DNA of 64,000 bases, taken from positions 26,017,561-26,081,560 of the forward strand of contig NC_088775.1 of assembly GCF_954871325.1 (NCBI RefSeq), given 5' to 3'. The notes below the pieces were generated by a model that was not told the DNA's origin, did not search any database, and worked only from the letters and a program-made list of their open reading frames with translations. Source of the DNA: Gordionus sp. m RMFG-2023 (taxonomy: Eukaryota > Nematomorpha > Gordioida > Chordodea > Parachordodidae). Positions 59,001 to 63,614 of this stretch are shown one piece after another. Every line of letters starts with the position of its first letter. Position 1 is the first letter of the stretch. Both the position numbers and the translations under genes were made by a program.

Positions 59001-59866
59001 AGCACAAATGAGAGGTTATTTATTCATTAGGAAGTAGGCCATTTTAAAATCAAATAAATGGGCTAGCTTTACTTAACATACATCGAAATTTAATCCCCAT
59101 TCAGAACAAATAATTGAAAAATTGGAGCAATCGTAAAGAATAAATTTTCATTTATGAAAGATAATTTTATTAACTTTTTAAATCATCATATAATGTTTAT
59201 TCCTATATTTAACTGTCATATCGGGTATAGCTATAACATTTTTTAACAATATTATATTGCTTATAAATATTTTGAATTTCCCAATATTTTTATTTATATT
59301 CGAAATTGTCACTTTCGATATGATTGGTTATAATAAATTTTTAATGTCCCAAAAAAAATTATGTAGAGAATTCGAGGCTACGCGCCTGAATAGTTGCATT
59401 CCCAGTGCAACTAGTAACAGGTTTAAGTTTCCTTTTTAAAAAATAAATATTTACATTAACATCAATATACTATCTACGCACAAAACTGTAAGAAAAATAT
59501 AAAAAAATTTACAAATATTGAAAACTTTAAATGTAAATAAATTTCTATTGGAAAAATAAAAAAAGACATGTTAAAACCAAAAAATATTTAAGATTATCTG
59601 AAAGCTTCAATTTTAACATAATTTCCTTAAAATTTTAAAATTTGTGTGAACGTTTTTTATTTCACGCTTTTCAAACAAGTTTGGACGCAGCCTTAATTAA
59701 GTCTTAAAAAAAATGAGTAATGTAAAAAAAATACGCACTTCAATTCTACTTCGAACCTTTTCCTCGAGTGATTGTTGGGGTATTTTGTGATGCGTTTCAA
59801 TTGTAGTAGTTAGAATATGATTGTCAGTATCGAGGCTCACCTGATAATTTTCGACATTCTCTGGTT
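28930..59866 (-). CDS. EIF5B: Eukaryotic translation initiation factor 5B, GTPase half (partial)
   Basis: eIF5B is the cytosolic GTPase that joins the 60S subunit to the 48S complex and positions Met-tRNAi. Fifteen minus-strand exons join in frame into about 650 residues. The GTPase motifs are all present: GHVDTGKT (G1, residues 66-73), [13 protein letters not shown] (switch I, about 90-102), DTPGHE (G3, about 130-135), NKID (G4, split between exons 5 and 6) and SAHTGEG (G5). Domain II includes [13 protein letters not shown] and VRGLL; domain III includes GVYVQAST and GSLEALLEF; domain IV ends [13 protein letters not shown]. From LRAP to the stop there are about 593 residues, as in human eIF5B, so this half is complete. 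The acidic/basic N-terminal half lies beyond the window. The family is eIF5B rather than mitochondrial or bacterial IF2, because of TGKT in G1 and the colinear eIF5B C-terminus. Introns range from 0.3 to 8 kb; seven acceptors are AAG. Confidence 0.95.
29038..29502 (-). other. eIF5B intron 14, apparent GC-AG intron
   Basis: The protein alignment (ALISR|INRNSID against family LVSKISRQSID) needs the join AGG|GCACGT ... TTTTTAG|ATA. No GT near the exon end keeps the frame: the nearest, GTGATT four bases on, shifts it. The intron would therefore start with GC, a known minor class usually with a strong exon-side AG as here. Confidence 0.8.
29503..29664 (-). CDS. EIF5B: eIF5B exon 14
   Basis: Residues 561-614: [41 protein letters not shown], in domain IV. 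The acceptor TTTTTTCAG is strong; the donor reads GC (see intron 14). The plus-strand open frame 29482-29742 is a shadow. Confidence 0.95.
29976..30149 (-). CDS. EIF5B: eIF5B exon 13
   Basis: Residues 503-560: [43 protein letters not shown]. The acceptor is TCTAAAG|GAA, an AAG site without a pyrimidine tract; the donor is GAG|GTTTTA. The long basic helix before domain IV starts here. Confidence 0.95.
30150..31083. other. eIF5B intron 12, part before the hAT element
   Basis: A+T-rich. Around 30410-30850 words such as gatgtgcaccaatgttacc and cgataaaccgatg, with scattered atcgg, suggest an eroded member of the TAGGG-TGTACCGAT hAT family. No ends could be paired. Confidence 0.4.
31092..33954 (+). 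mobile_element. Nearly complete BED-finger hAT transposon
   Basis: Terminal repeats CAGAGTTGTTAAAGTATC and AAGTATCTTTTAACAACTCTG are flanked by an exact 8-bp target duplication atatttat (31084-31091 and 33955-33962). The plus strand carries, in order: a BED zinc finger (VKCLPC...CKIVKHIR, about 31630-31720), [17 protein letters not shown] (31895-31955), a block at 32215-32400, [11 protein letters not shown] (about 32610-32645), [11 protein letters not shown] (about 32850-32885), and the dimerisation domain [20 protein letters not shown] (33628-33690). The blocks are separated by short A+T-rich gaps with GT...AG edges, which look like small introns. Length 2.86 kb is normal for an autonomous hAT. 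It lies in eIF5B intron 12 in the opposite orientation to the host gene. Confidence 0.93.
31520..33779 (+). CDS. hAT transposase (BED finger, RNase H-like, dimerisation)
   Basis: hAT transposases cut and paste their element with an RNase H-fold DDE centre. Here coding blocks lie at about 31520-31720 (BED finger), 31760-32059, 32205-32403, 32470-32690, 32740-33000, 33085-33222 and 33269-33779. Most block edges fit GT...AG, such as CACATAAG|GGTATAG followed by TTAAG|AGAAAACATCC, giving KHIR+RKHPT. The final two frames overlap at 33552-33592, so at least one frame change or further intron is needed near 33590. I cannot say from sequence alone whether the protein is functional. Relatives include ZBED-type domesticated genes, but the target duplication and terminal repeats show that this copy is a transposon. 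Confidence 0.8.
33963..34378. other. eIF5B intron 12, part after the hAT element
   Basis: A+T-rich; 34140-34300 is somewhat richer in G+C and codes nothing that I recognise. It ends at the exon 12 donor (CAA|GTAAAT). Confidence 0.5.
34379..34508 (-). CDS. EIF5B: eIF5B exon 12
   Basis: Completes Gln 459 and encodes residues 460-502: [40 protein letters not shown]. The acceptor is ATTCAG, the donor CAA|GTAAAT. This is the end of domain III and the start of the long helix. Confidence 0.95.
34998..35074 (-). CDS. EIF5B: eIF5B exon 11
   Basis: Residues 434-458 plus two bases: [25 protein letters not shown]. The acceptor is TTAAAG (AAG type), the donor TCA|GTTACA. Domain III. Confidence 0.95.
35075..35537. 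other. eIF5B intron 10, distal part
   Basis: A+T-rich intron with no recognisable feature. The plus-strand frame 35106-35297 has no similarity that I know. Confidence 0.5.
35538..35788. repeat. 125-bp tandem duplication across an eIF5B exon end
   Basis: Two direct copies (35538-35663 and 35663-35788) with a shift of 125 bp and nearly identical sequence, differing mainly in the length of a poly-A/T run. The right copy contains the last 38 coding bases of eIF5B exon 10 (35751-35788) and its donor. The left copy repeats those 38 bases and the donor inside intron 10. High identity suggests a recent event. Confidence 0.93.
35751..35882 (-). CDS. EIF5B: eIF5B exon 10
   Basis: Residues 390-433: [44 protein letters not shown]. 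The acceptor is TTATAG. The donor CCG|GTTTTT is poor, being followed by T's rather than RAGT. The 3' end of the exon is duplicated in the adjoining intron. Confidence 0.94.
36150..36260 (+). repeat. tRNA-derived SINE-like repeat, copy 1
   Basis: 36187-36256 is tRNA-like: A box TGGCCCAATCGG (36192-36203), B box GGTTCGAATCC (36236-36246), partly pairing acceptor and T arms, and an oligo-T run right after it that could stop RNA polymerase III. The anticodon arm does not fold, so it is not a working tRNA gene. The 35 bases before it (atatatttaaaaaatcgtta...) are shared with copy 2. Confidence 0.7.
36601..37696 (+). mobile_element. Short hAT element (52K-repressor type), C-terminal half
   Basis: The left end is CAGGCGCGTAACCAATGG and the right end TCCTGGATACGCCACT. 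Flanks are tctatcta repeats on both sides, so the target duplication is plausible but uncertain. Poly-C tracts lie inside the left end (36701-36711). The plus-strand frame 37053-37283 reads [20 protein letters not shown] and [12 protein letters not shown], the hAT C-terminal dimerisation domain, apparently unbroken over 76 residues. The N-terminal parts are missing. Confidence 0.85.
37751..37860 (+). repeat. tRNA-derived SINE-like repeat, copy 2
   Basis: 37785-37854 is tRNA-like: A box TGGTCTAATCGG (37790-37801), B box GGTTCGAATCC (37834-37844), and acceptor ends GTCTATG/CAAAGAC pairing at six of seven positions. The leader atatatttaaaaaatcgtta is shared with copy 1 at 36150. No proper anticodon stem is visible. 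Confidence 0.7.
37917..38128. repeat. GC-tipped repeat remnant
   Basis: Starts CAGACATGTAGGTACCATTTG and ends near aggcctaacccctgtacc. The family's poly-A/T and short GGCC-type words are present in between, but the right terminal repeat is lost. Confidence 0.45.
38150..39140 (-). mobile_element. Composite hAT/reverse-transcriptase repeat, second copy
   Basis: Inverted relative to the copy at 9277. Minus-strand frame 38406-38645 contains [11 protein letters not shown] (RT motif A) followed by diverged palm-domain sequence. A hAT scrap ([11 protein letters not shown]) lies near 39010-39055. The right end reads CCCGTCATTCTTGACGGG (7-bp stem, 4-base loop, 39111-39128), then TTATCAGCTAG|T, the layout of a Helitron 3' end. 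Stops show that it is dead. The left boundary is approximate. Confidence 0.65.
39141..39892. other. eIF5B intron 9, distal part
   Basis: A+T-rich. 39686-39812 is a GC-tipped repeat remnant (cagaccagcccg ... gggccgcgctg). The open frame 39301-39498 has no recognisable similarity. Confidence 0.45.
39893..40024 (-). CDS. EIF5B: eIF5B exon 9
   Basis: Residues 346-389: [39 protein letters not shown], the end of domain II. The acceptor is ACAAAAAG|AAT (AAG type), the donor AAA|GTAAAA. Confidence 0.95.
40108..40277. repeat. Short GC-tipped repeat
   Basis: aaaggtctgtgcagcccgac on the left and gtcgggccgacctctata on the right form imperfect inverted ends, with poly-A/T between. A member of the dispersed GC-tipped family, in eIF5B intron 8. 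Open frames here are chance. Confidence 0.55.
40278..40973. other. eIF5B intron 8, remainder
   Basis: A+T-rich. 40755-40845 (gacgcagcgggcaaggcc, ggctgcgggtgggcttgag) is another worn GC-tipped repeat. Nothing coding. Confidence 0.45.
40974..41135 (-). CDS. EIF5B: eIF5B exon 8
   Basis: Residues 292-345: [54 protein letters not shown], the beta-barrel domain II. The acceptor is GGTAAAG|GTT (AAG type), the donor AAA|GTAACG. Confidence 0.95.
41136..41853. other. eIF5B intron 7
   Basis: No gene or definable element. Long G runs at 41309-41319 and 41571-41579 may be relics of hAT ends like the one at 26711. Confidence 0.5.
41854..42039 (-). CDS. EIF5B: eIF5B exon 7
   Basis: Residues 230-291: [37 protein letters not shown] (G5 motif SAH), then LLECSVLE. 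The longest exon visible. The acceptor is AAAAAAG|TGC (AAG type), the donor GAG|GTTATT. Confidence 0.95.
42040..42447. other. eIF5B intron 6, proximal to exon 7
   Basis: A+T-rich, nothing recognised. Confidence 0.5.
42456..42678. mobile_element. 223-bp palindromic hAT-type MITE
   Basis: TAGTGTTGTTAAACGGCTCG at the left and CGAGCCGTTTAACAACACTA at the right are perfect 20-bp inverted repeats. Further pairing continues inward (CAATATTTTAGCCAGAAAAA against ATATTTTTCTGG), so nearly the whole element can fold on itself. Flanking 8-mers ttttatgg/atttatgg differ at one base. Non-coding. Confidence 0.88.
42690..42850. repeat. hAT-like left end with a 22-bp perfect palindrome
   Basis: Contains taacgttgttattaacgg, a perfect 22-bp palindrome at 42766-42787 centred on TTTTAAAA, and gttaacgcaaaacgttac. 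It resembles the reverse complement of the sequence at 49590-49690, so the two may be the ends of one old hAT element that later received the insertions in between. No target duplication was found. Confidence 0.4.
43347..45269. mobile_element. hAT element with CAG-G / CGCCACTG ends
   Basis: The left end is CAGGGAGGGGGGGTCGCTAG and the right end CCCCCTAGCGACGCCACTG. Both carry TCGCTAG and an inner CAGGGGGCTC. Flanks tctccatc/attccatc (43339-43346, 45270-45277) agree at 6 of 8. The type is that of ZMYM1-like hAT elements (CAGTGGCGTCGCTAGGGG). The 1.9-kb interior has no transposase that I recognise, so it is degraded or non-autonomous. Confidence 0.82.
45278..46126. other. Spacer between hAT element and LINE
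   Basis: Less A+T-rich than its surroundings up to about 45790, with two 10-base G runs (45675-45684, 45714-45723). The frame 45920-46105 has no similarity that I recognise. Possibly interior of an older element. Confidence 0.4.
46140..46221 (+). promoter_or_regulatory. tRNA-like head of the LINE (A and B boxes)
   Basis: GCCGGGG start, A box TGGCCTAATGGG (46148-46159) and B box GGTTCAATCC (46201-46210), 41 bases apart, as in tRNA genes and tRNA-derived SINEs. It begins one base after the target duplication, so it was inserted as part of the LINE copy. It could be an internal polymerase III promoter or the head of a SINE joined to the LINE. Confidence 0.6.
46849..47379 (+). pseudogene. LINE endonuclease domain fragment
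   Basis: 176-codon open stretch of the exonuclease-endonuclease-phosphatase fold: [15 protein letters not shown] (the catalytic DxN motif), [35 protein letters not shown], and KLLVMDL at the end (the family's final SDH-like region). The upstream part of the domain ([31 protein letters not shown]) lies at 46485-46830, interrupted by stops. Similar proteins are often misannotated as craniofacial development protein 2. Confidence 0.85.
47685..48698 (+). pseudogene. LINE reverse-transcriptase domain, broken
   Basis: RT fingers and palm read across three frames: [20 protein letters not shown] and [11 protein letters not shown] (47820-48010), [20 protein letters not shown] (about 48030), [17 protein letters not shown] (48130-48180), [16 protein letters not shown] (about 48195, motif A), [13 protein letters not shown] (48370, motif B) and [19 protein letters not shown] (48468, catalytic motif C). 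Frame changes lie near 48115 and 48185, and a stop at 48294. The catalytic Asp pair is intact. Confidence 0.88.
49238..49690 (+). mobile_element. hAT C-terminal remnant and right end
   Basis: Directly after the LINE, the plus strand reads [21 protein letters not shown] (about 49345-49405), the dimerisation motif of BED-type hAT transposases (compare [15 protein letters not shown] at 33620). It is followed at 49590-49690 by gtaacgcctaac, agtaacgcg, gggtaacgcg and attaacgtatacagcatta, a plausible terminal repeat. The LINE may therefore sit inside an older hAT element. Confidence 0.65.
49691..50039. other. eIF5B intron 6, proximal to exon 6
   Basis: A+T-rich; nothing recognised. Ends at the donor CAA|GTAAGC. 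Confidence 0.5.
50040..50171 (-). CDS. EIF5B: eIF5B exon 6
   Basis: Residues 186-229: [20 protein letters not shown], then [16 protein letters not shown]. It supplies the ID of the G4 motif NKID. The acceptor is GAACAG, the donor CAA|GTAAGC (near consensus). The intron that follows is 8 kb. Confidence 0.95.
50172..50731. other. eIF5B intron 5
   Basis: 560 bases, A+T-rich. No repeat or gene recognised. Confidence 0.5.
50732..50873 (-). CDS. EIF5B: eIF5B exon 5
   Basis: Completes Lys 138 and encodes residues 139-185: [41 protein letters not shown], including the first half of NKID (G4). The acceptor is TTAATTAAG (AAG type), the donor AAG|GTATAA. The minus open frame 50733-51014 is a different frame over the same bases. 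Confidence 0.95.
50874..51363. other. eIF5B intron 4
   Basis: 490 bases, A+T-rich. The plus frame 51123-51332 is a chance frame. Nothing recognised. Confidence 0.5.
51364..51431 (-). CDS. EIF5B: eIF5B exon 4
   Basis: Residues 116-137 plus two bases: [20 protein letters not shown] then SF. It contains G3 (DTPGHE; the catalytic His of translational GTPases). The acceptor is TTCCAG, the donor CAA|GTTAGT. Confidence 0.95.
51432..52805. other. eIF5B intron 3
   Basis: 1.4 kb, very A+T-rich. A 10-G run lies at 52541-52550. No element could be delimited. Confidence 0.5.
52806..52916 (-). CDS. EIF5B: eIF5B exon 3
   Basis: Residues 79-115: [37 protein letters not shown], covering switch I ([10 protein letters not shown]). 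The acceptor is TATAAAG (AAG type). The donor GGG|GTTTTT was chosen over an upstream GTTAAA because the family reads KMVRGF-E at this join and KFVKGFCE matches it. Confidence 0.93.
52917..53149. repeat. Small imperfect palindromic repeat
   Basis: 52943-53075 repeats gaaaataattccc(c)gg and ttcccgcaga in both orientations, a possible MITE of about 130 bp. The rest is plain A+T-rich intron. Confidence 0.4.
53150..54790 (-). mobile_element. Degraded hAT element with GC-rich ends
   Basis: G+C-rich ends (tatcggcggccggcgc near 53176; gcgccggccgtgccccgccgat near 54757) are roughly inverted to each other. On the minus strand the frame 53870-53583 ends with [10 protein letters not shown]. After a one-base frame change it continues [20 protein letters not shown], then [19 protein letters not shown] (about 53575-53470), a textbook hAT C-terminal domain. 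A target duplication was not found. Upstream transposase parts are not readable. Confidence 0.78.
54791..56770. other. eIF5B intron 2, middle
   Basis: A+T-rich with no gene. 54965-55160 loosely repeats words such as tagagagaattt and atagcgaa, similar in kind to the arrays at 14.7 kb. 56540-56610 is a (TTTTAA)-type run. A 38-bp sequence gatttagtatcattttagtt... occurs twice, at 56645 and 56721. Confidence 0.45.
56797..57105. repeat. ~108-bp tandem repeat
   Basis: The unit with tacaatatgatacata, ttttactatatcaattataa, agctattca and cagtgaaaacaattattc begins at about 56883 and again at 56991 (period 108). A partial unit precedes it, and a related scrap (caaaacaattattcaccaatt) lies at 56285. Non-coding. 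Confidence 0.8.
57106..57810. other. eIF5B intron 2, part next to exon 2
   Basis: 57110-57345 is almost pure A/T with repeated attaaatata-type words. The remainder is ordinary intron. Nothing coding. Confidence 0.5.
57811..57918 (-). CDS. EIF5B: eIF5B exon 2
   Basis: Residues 43-78: [14 protein letters not shown], then [22 protein letters not shown]. It carries the P-loop GHVDTGKT; Thr in place of the His of EF-Tu is typical of eIF5B. The acceptor is TTATTAG, the donor AAT|GTATGA. Confidence 0.96.
57919..58435. other. eIF5B intron 1, part next to exon 2
   Basis: A+T-rich; no feature recognised. Confidence 0.5.
58436..59150 (+). mobile_element. Degraded hAT element, left end and C-terminal scrap
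   Basis: The left end CAGGAATGTACCGATATCG belongs to the same family as the element at 2918, with further gatccgat-type words to 58530. Near 58975-59130 the plus strand reads [15 protein letters not shown] and, in another frame, [17 protein letters not shown], a hAT C-terminal domain with a frameshift. A matching right terminal repeat was not found, so the right boundary is unsure. Confidence 0.65.
59151..59738. other. eIF5B intron 1, part next to exon 1
   Basis: A+T-rich. Nothing recognised. Confidence 0.5.
59739..59866 (-). CDS. EIF5B: eIF5B first visible exon
   Basis: Two bases of a split codon and residues 1-42, ending [13 protein letters not shown], which leads in frame into ARRVKAELE of the next exon; the family has a similar charged linker before LRAP. 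The acceptor TTTTTACAG is strong, the donor GAA|GTGCGT. The upstream part (PENVENYQ and a stretch to [10 protein letters not shown]) has no similarity that I recall. An internal CAG|GTGAGC and a later CGAG could act as a 78-base in-frame intron (59763-59840). No more 5' exons were found up to 64000. Confidence 0.8.
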
Positions 59867-60266
59867 CTGTAAAAAGAAAGTATAGGAAATCAGAGATGAA
59901 ACGATACTTTTTAATGTAACCTATACAAAACATAATTTAAGTAATTAATATGAAAGAAATTGATTCTACAAATTGATTTCTAACCCCATAAGGAGGAAGA
60001 AAAAAATAGTGTTTATATTTTCATCTTTTAAATTATTTTACTCTAGAAATAAATAAAAAATTTAGATAAATATTTAAAAAATTTTGTGGCATTAAAATAA
60101 TAAGATTCTGGCATATATTCCGAGATCGATTCTATTCTTTGAAGAATACTTTGTCTTACCTATCTAAGCTATCTGGAGAATGGTAATAGGTGAACAATAA
60201 GATCTTTGCAAAGTAGGTGAATTAATATGGTTGTGAGGTAATTTTTATAAGAGTGAATTAGTATTT
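59867..60266. other. eIF5B upstream intron; nothing recognised
   Basis: A+T-rich, with a good splice-acceptor tract for the exon on its left. No other signal. Confidence 0.5.
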
Positions 60267-60730
60267 TTGTTTAGGTACATTGTTTTTATTCAAAGTTATA
60301 TAGATTTTGGAACACATATGCTTAGGACCACCATAATAAGTAATGATATGGAACCCTTTGTCAGCGAGTGGAGATTAATGGCTAGAGATCAAGATATACG
60401 CACTCTTCGAGCCAGGAGCGTAGAAACCAGGTTGGAGCCGCAACCGAGATTGGGGACCAACGTTCAATGTTTTCGCTGCGGAGTAGAGTATCACTTCCGG
60501 GTTTTCCCCGGAAAAGGGAATGATGTGGAGACAAAAAGTGGGGACAAGAAATTGGGGAAATGTCGGGGGTTCAGACAGCATTTCATTAGAGGTACCTCGA
60601 AGACAGGCGGTAGAGCATGAAGAGTTCTTGGAGTTGGGGGTAGGACAGGAGTTGGAGGAATTATTTCGGTCCTAGGACGCAGAGACCCTTGCCCAGCCAA
60701 TGAGGAACTTTAGAGTGGGGAAGGGTGGAG
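60267..60730 (+). mobile_element. Possible gag-like fossil fragment
   Basis: A G+C-richer island whose plus-strand frame has an Arg-rich stretch and a zinc-knuckle-like CFRCG motif near 60470, reminiscent of retroelement gag nucleocapsid. No terminal repeats, protease or polymerase were seen beside it. It is an old fragment of uncertain family and could instead be leader sequence of the LINE that follows. Confidence 0.3.
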
Positions 60731-61130
60731 ATATTATGATTGGCATTTTTTTCTGCATTTTGTTTTAATCTTTTTATTACGCGCAATAATATGGCTTTGT
60801 AACATCGGCGCGTTTTTTTTGCCTTTATTTTACTTTGAATTGTAAGATTTAGGATGAGTCCTATTATTTTTATTTTATAGAATTATATATTATTTTTTAA
60901 TTTCAATCTGATAAAAAATTATTCGTTAAATTGTTTGACATGGGTATTCCTTCCGCAGACAACCAATAGTGCATATGCACTATTCATCAAAATCTCTCTG
61001 TAATCCTGAAATTCCTGATTGCTACTTTTCAATCTAAAAAAAAGTTAAGATATTATTAGATTATAGTGCAGTTGATTTTATAACTTTTAAACAATGGTTA
61101 TCTGTTTTCCCTTTAATCTAGGTTTAGAAT
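60731..61130. other. Stretch before the second LINE
   Basis: A+T-rich, nothing coding. Whether it belongs to the LINE leader cannot be decided. Confidence 0.4.
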
Positions 61131-61209
61131 AAAATTACCGTCTCTTTGACGGGGTGTAAAAAGCACTTAAAGGGGTTAATGTCAGGAAGGGCATCCGATT
61201 GTAAAAACC

Positions 61210-61776
61210 TTGCTACAAAATTTTCTTATGATTGCAACAAAGCATGGGCGGGGTACAGCCGAAGTACCCCATGGACCTCCTCATCCGCCTAAGACAAAAA
61301 GAAGGATGGTTCGTGAAAATGAAACTTATGACGGCCAACGACTTGTTAATAAGTGGAGAAACCAGTTTACGGGGAATCGAGTAAGGGTTGCGACAGGGAA
61401 TGTTGAGAGTATGACGGGAAGAGCGGGAGAAGCGGTCGATGTATTGCATAGAAGGCATATAAATGTGTGCTGCATACAGGAGACAAGATGGAAAGGTAAT
61501 GGCGCAAGAACGATTAGCAAGGCTAATGAAAAGTATAAATTCTTCAGGCAAGGAAGCTATGATGATAAGGCTGGAGTTGGAGTATTGGTTGTAGAGAAAT
61601 TGGTGGACAAAGTAGTCGAAGTGAGAAGGCTAGATAACCAGATAATTGTTATCAAGATGATTTTTGGTAGAATGTTATATAATATTATCACGGCATATGT
61701 TCCTCAGGTTGGAAAAAGTGAAGAGAAAGATATATTTTGGGACTGCTATTGGGGGAGACATCGAGACGGCAAATGA
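61210..61776 (+). pseudogene. LINE endonuclease N-terminal half
   Basis: An open stretch of 188 codons carrying the catalytic region QETRWKG (the metal-binding Glu of APE-type endonucleases). A frame change near 61755 moves the domain into the frame with AGDLNGHVG. Basic residues before residue 50 are usual for the RTE leader. Sequence similarity to the LINE at 46140 is at family level only, so these are different RTE lineages. Confidence 0.85.
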
Positions 61777-61923
61777 AGAGGGGATAATCCTGGCTGGTGA
61801 TCTGAATGGACATGTGGGAGAGAGTAGTGAGGGCTATGAAGGAGTACATGGAGAATTCAGTTACGGCATGAGAAATCTGGAAGGGGAGAGGATTTTAGAT
61901 TTTAGTGATGCTATGGATATGAT

Positions 61924-62515
61924 TAGGGCTGTGCCGATATTAAATAAAAAATATCGGATCGGGCCGATACCTGTAAAAACCGATCCGATTTTTTTACTTT
62001 TCTTTTTTTTGTTATTTTATGTATATTTTTACATTAATAAATTTTTTTTAAATAATGCAAATGCACAACACTCTTTAAATTTTATTTATTTTTTTAAATA
62101 GATTTATAGTATTTTAAAAGTTTTATAAAAAGAGAAAGGAAAACCCAAAGTTTTATTTATTTTAAATCTTTTTAAATAATAAAGCCAATTTTATTATTTA
62201 TACTTTAAATAAAAGAATTTTTTTAAATATGGTATCTGAATTACGGAAATATTAAGACAAAGATAATTTTGCAAAATGCGTTATCTGCGGAATTCTAATT
62301 TCACGGAGAGGAATAATGAAAAATTGATTTATCACTACCAATATCCTTAAACTTTGCTTAATTATGGTAGAAATAAAAAAATTAAATTAAAAGCATAATT
62401 CGATTTTTTGTATAAAAAATATTGATTTTTTAATTACATTTGGTTCAAAGGGGGGTGGTGAAAAATCAATATAAATATCGGATCGGTGAAAAATATGTGG
62501 ATCGGCACAGCCCTA
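61924..62515. mobile_element. 592-bp hAT element inserted in the LINE
   Basis: Terminal repeats TAGGGCTGTGCCGATATT and GTGGATCGGCACAGCCCTA, with an exact 8-bp target duplication gatatgat (61916-61923 and 62516-62523). Removing it and one duplicate restores the LINE frame across the site (DAMDMIVIQCL). Subterminal words ggatcgg recur. Near 62255-62310 the plus strand reads DNFAKCVICGILISRRG, a BED-finger-like scrap. A non-autonomous hAT of the same broad group as the element at 2918. Confidence 0.93.
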
Positions 62516-63526
62516 GATATGATTGTAATACAATGTTTAAGAAAGAATCAAAGAAGCTGGTGACTTATAAGTCAGGTAATACCAAAAATTCAGTGGATTT
62601 TTTGTAATTAGAGATGTGATAGATGTATAGTAAAAAATGTGAAAGTGATACCGGGAGAGGAATGTATTAATCAGCATCGACTAGTTAGTTATAGGAGTAA
62701 AGGCGCCAGGATCACTAAAAGAAAGTTTGTGCCAATGCTGAAGGTTTGGAAATTGAAGAAAGTGCTAGACTTCAATTCAATATGACATTGGCGATAAGGG
62801 AGGCGGAGGTGGCACAAGTGGGAAACCATGAAGAAAGTCTAGGTGATGACAACTGAGGAGGTATGTGGATGGACAAAAGAGCCGCCTAGACATAAGGAGA
62901 CTTGGTGGTGGAACCCGGAGGTAGCGAAAGCTGTGGATGAGAAAAGAAGGTGCTTCAAAGAATGGTATAATAGTAAAGAAAATAACGATATTTACAAGAT
63001 GGCGAAAAGAAATGCTAAGAAATTAATAGCGAAGGCGCAAGAAGAAAAAAGGCAGGAGTTTGCTAAAGAAATGGAATGCGCTGAAGGAATGGGAAATTTG
63101 TTCGAATGGCAAAAAGAGGCAGGTGTTAAATGTTTGAAAAATATGGAAGGAAAAACGATGATTGATAGTAGTGGTATTAAGAACACCTGAAAGATCTACA
63201 AGGAAGGACTTTTGAACGAAGAAAATGAATGGGATAATAGTTAGTTGTGCAAAGGTAAAAGGTCCAGGGTGTAAATTTGGCAGGACGAAATAAAGAGAGC
63301 AGTGAAAAAGATAGAAAAAGGGAAGACATCGGGTTTAACGAGGGTGGTATCAGAAATGTTTAAAGGTTCTAATGACTTATGGATTGAATGGTTAATGAAT
63401 TTAGCCAATCAAATTATCACAGAAGGAACTATCCCTGAGGGCTGGTGAAGAAGTAAAATTATCCCAGTATACAAGGGGAAAGGTGATACTTTAGATTGCG
63501 GGTCTTACAGAGCTATTAAACTCTTG

Positions 63527-63614
63527 CCTAGTAATCACAAGATTTATTATAATTAAAATTCTACTAAGTTTTCTATCTTCATTATCTGGATAGTTATATA
63601 AAACATTTAAATAC
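63527..63614. repeat. ~88-bp extra segment in the LINE reverse transcriptase
   Basis: It separates YRAIKLL from MKVFEKVLEKR, which are nearly adjacent (KLLEHxMKVFEK) in RTE reverse transcriptases. The segment is A+T-rich and non-coding, so it is a later insertion of unknown origin. No clear target duplication was seen. Confidence 0.6.

Noticed and set aside
28930-59866. Mitochondrial IF-2 or bacterial IF2 as the identity of the GTPase gene
   Set aside because: G1 reads GHVDTGKT and the C-terminal residues follow eIF5B; IF2 proteins have GHVDHGKT and a different C-terminus. The many introns also exclude a bacterial contaminant.
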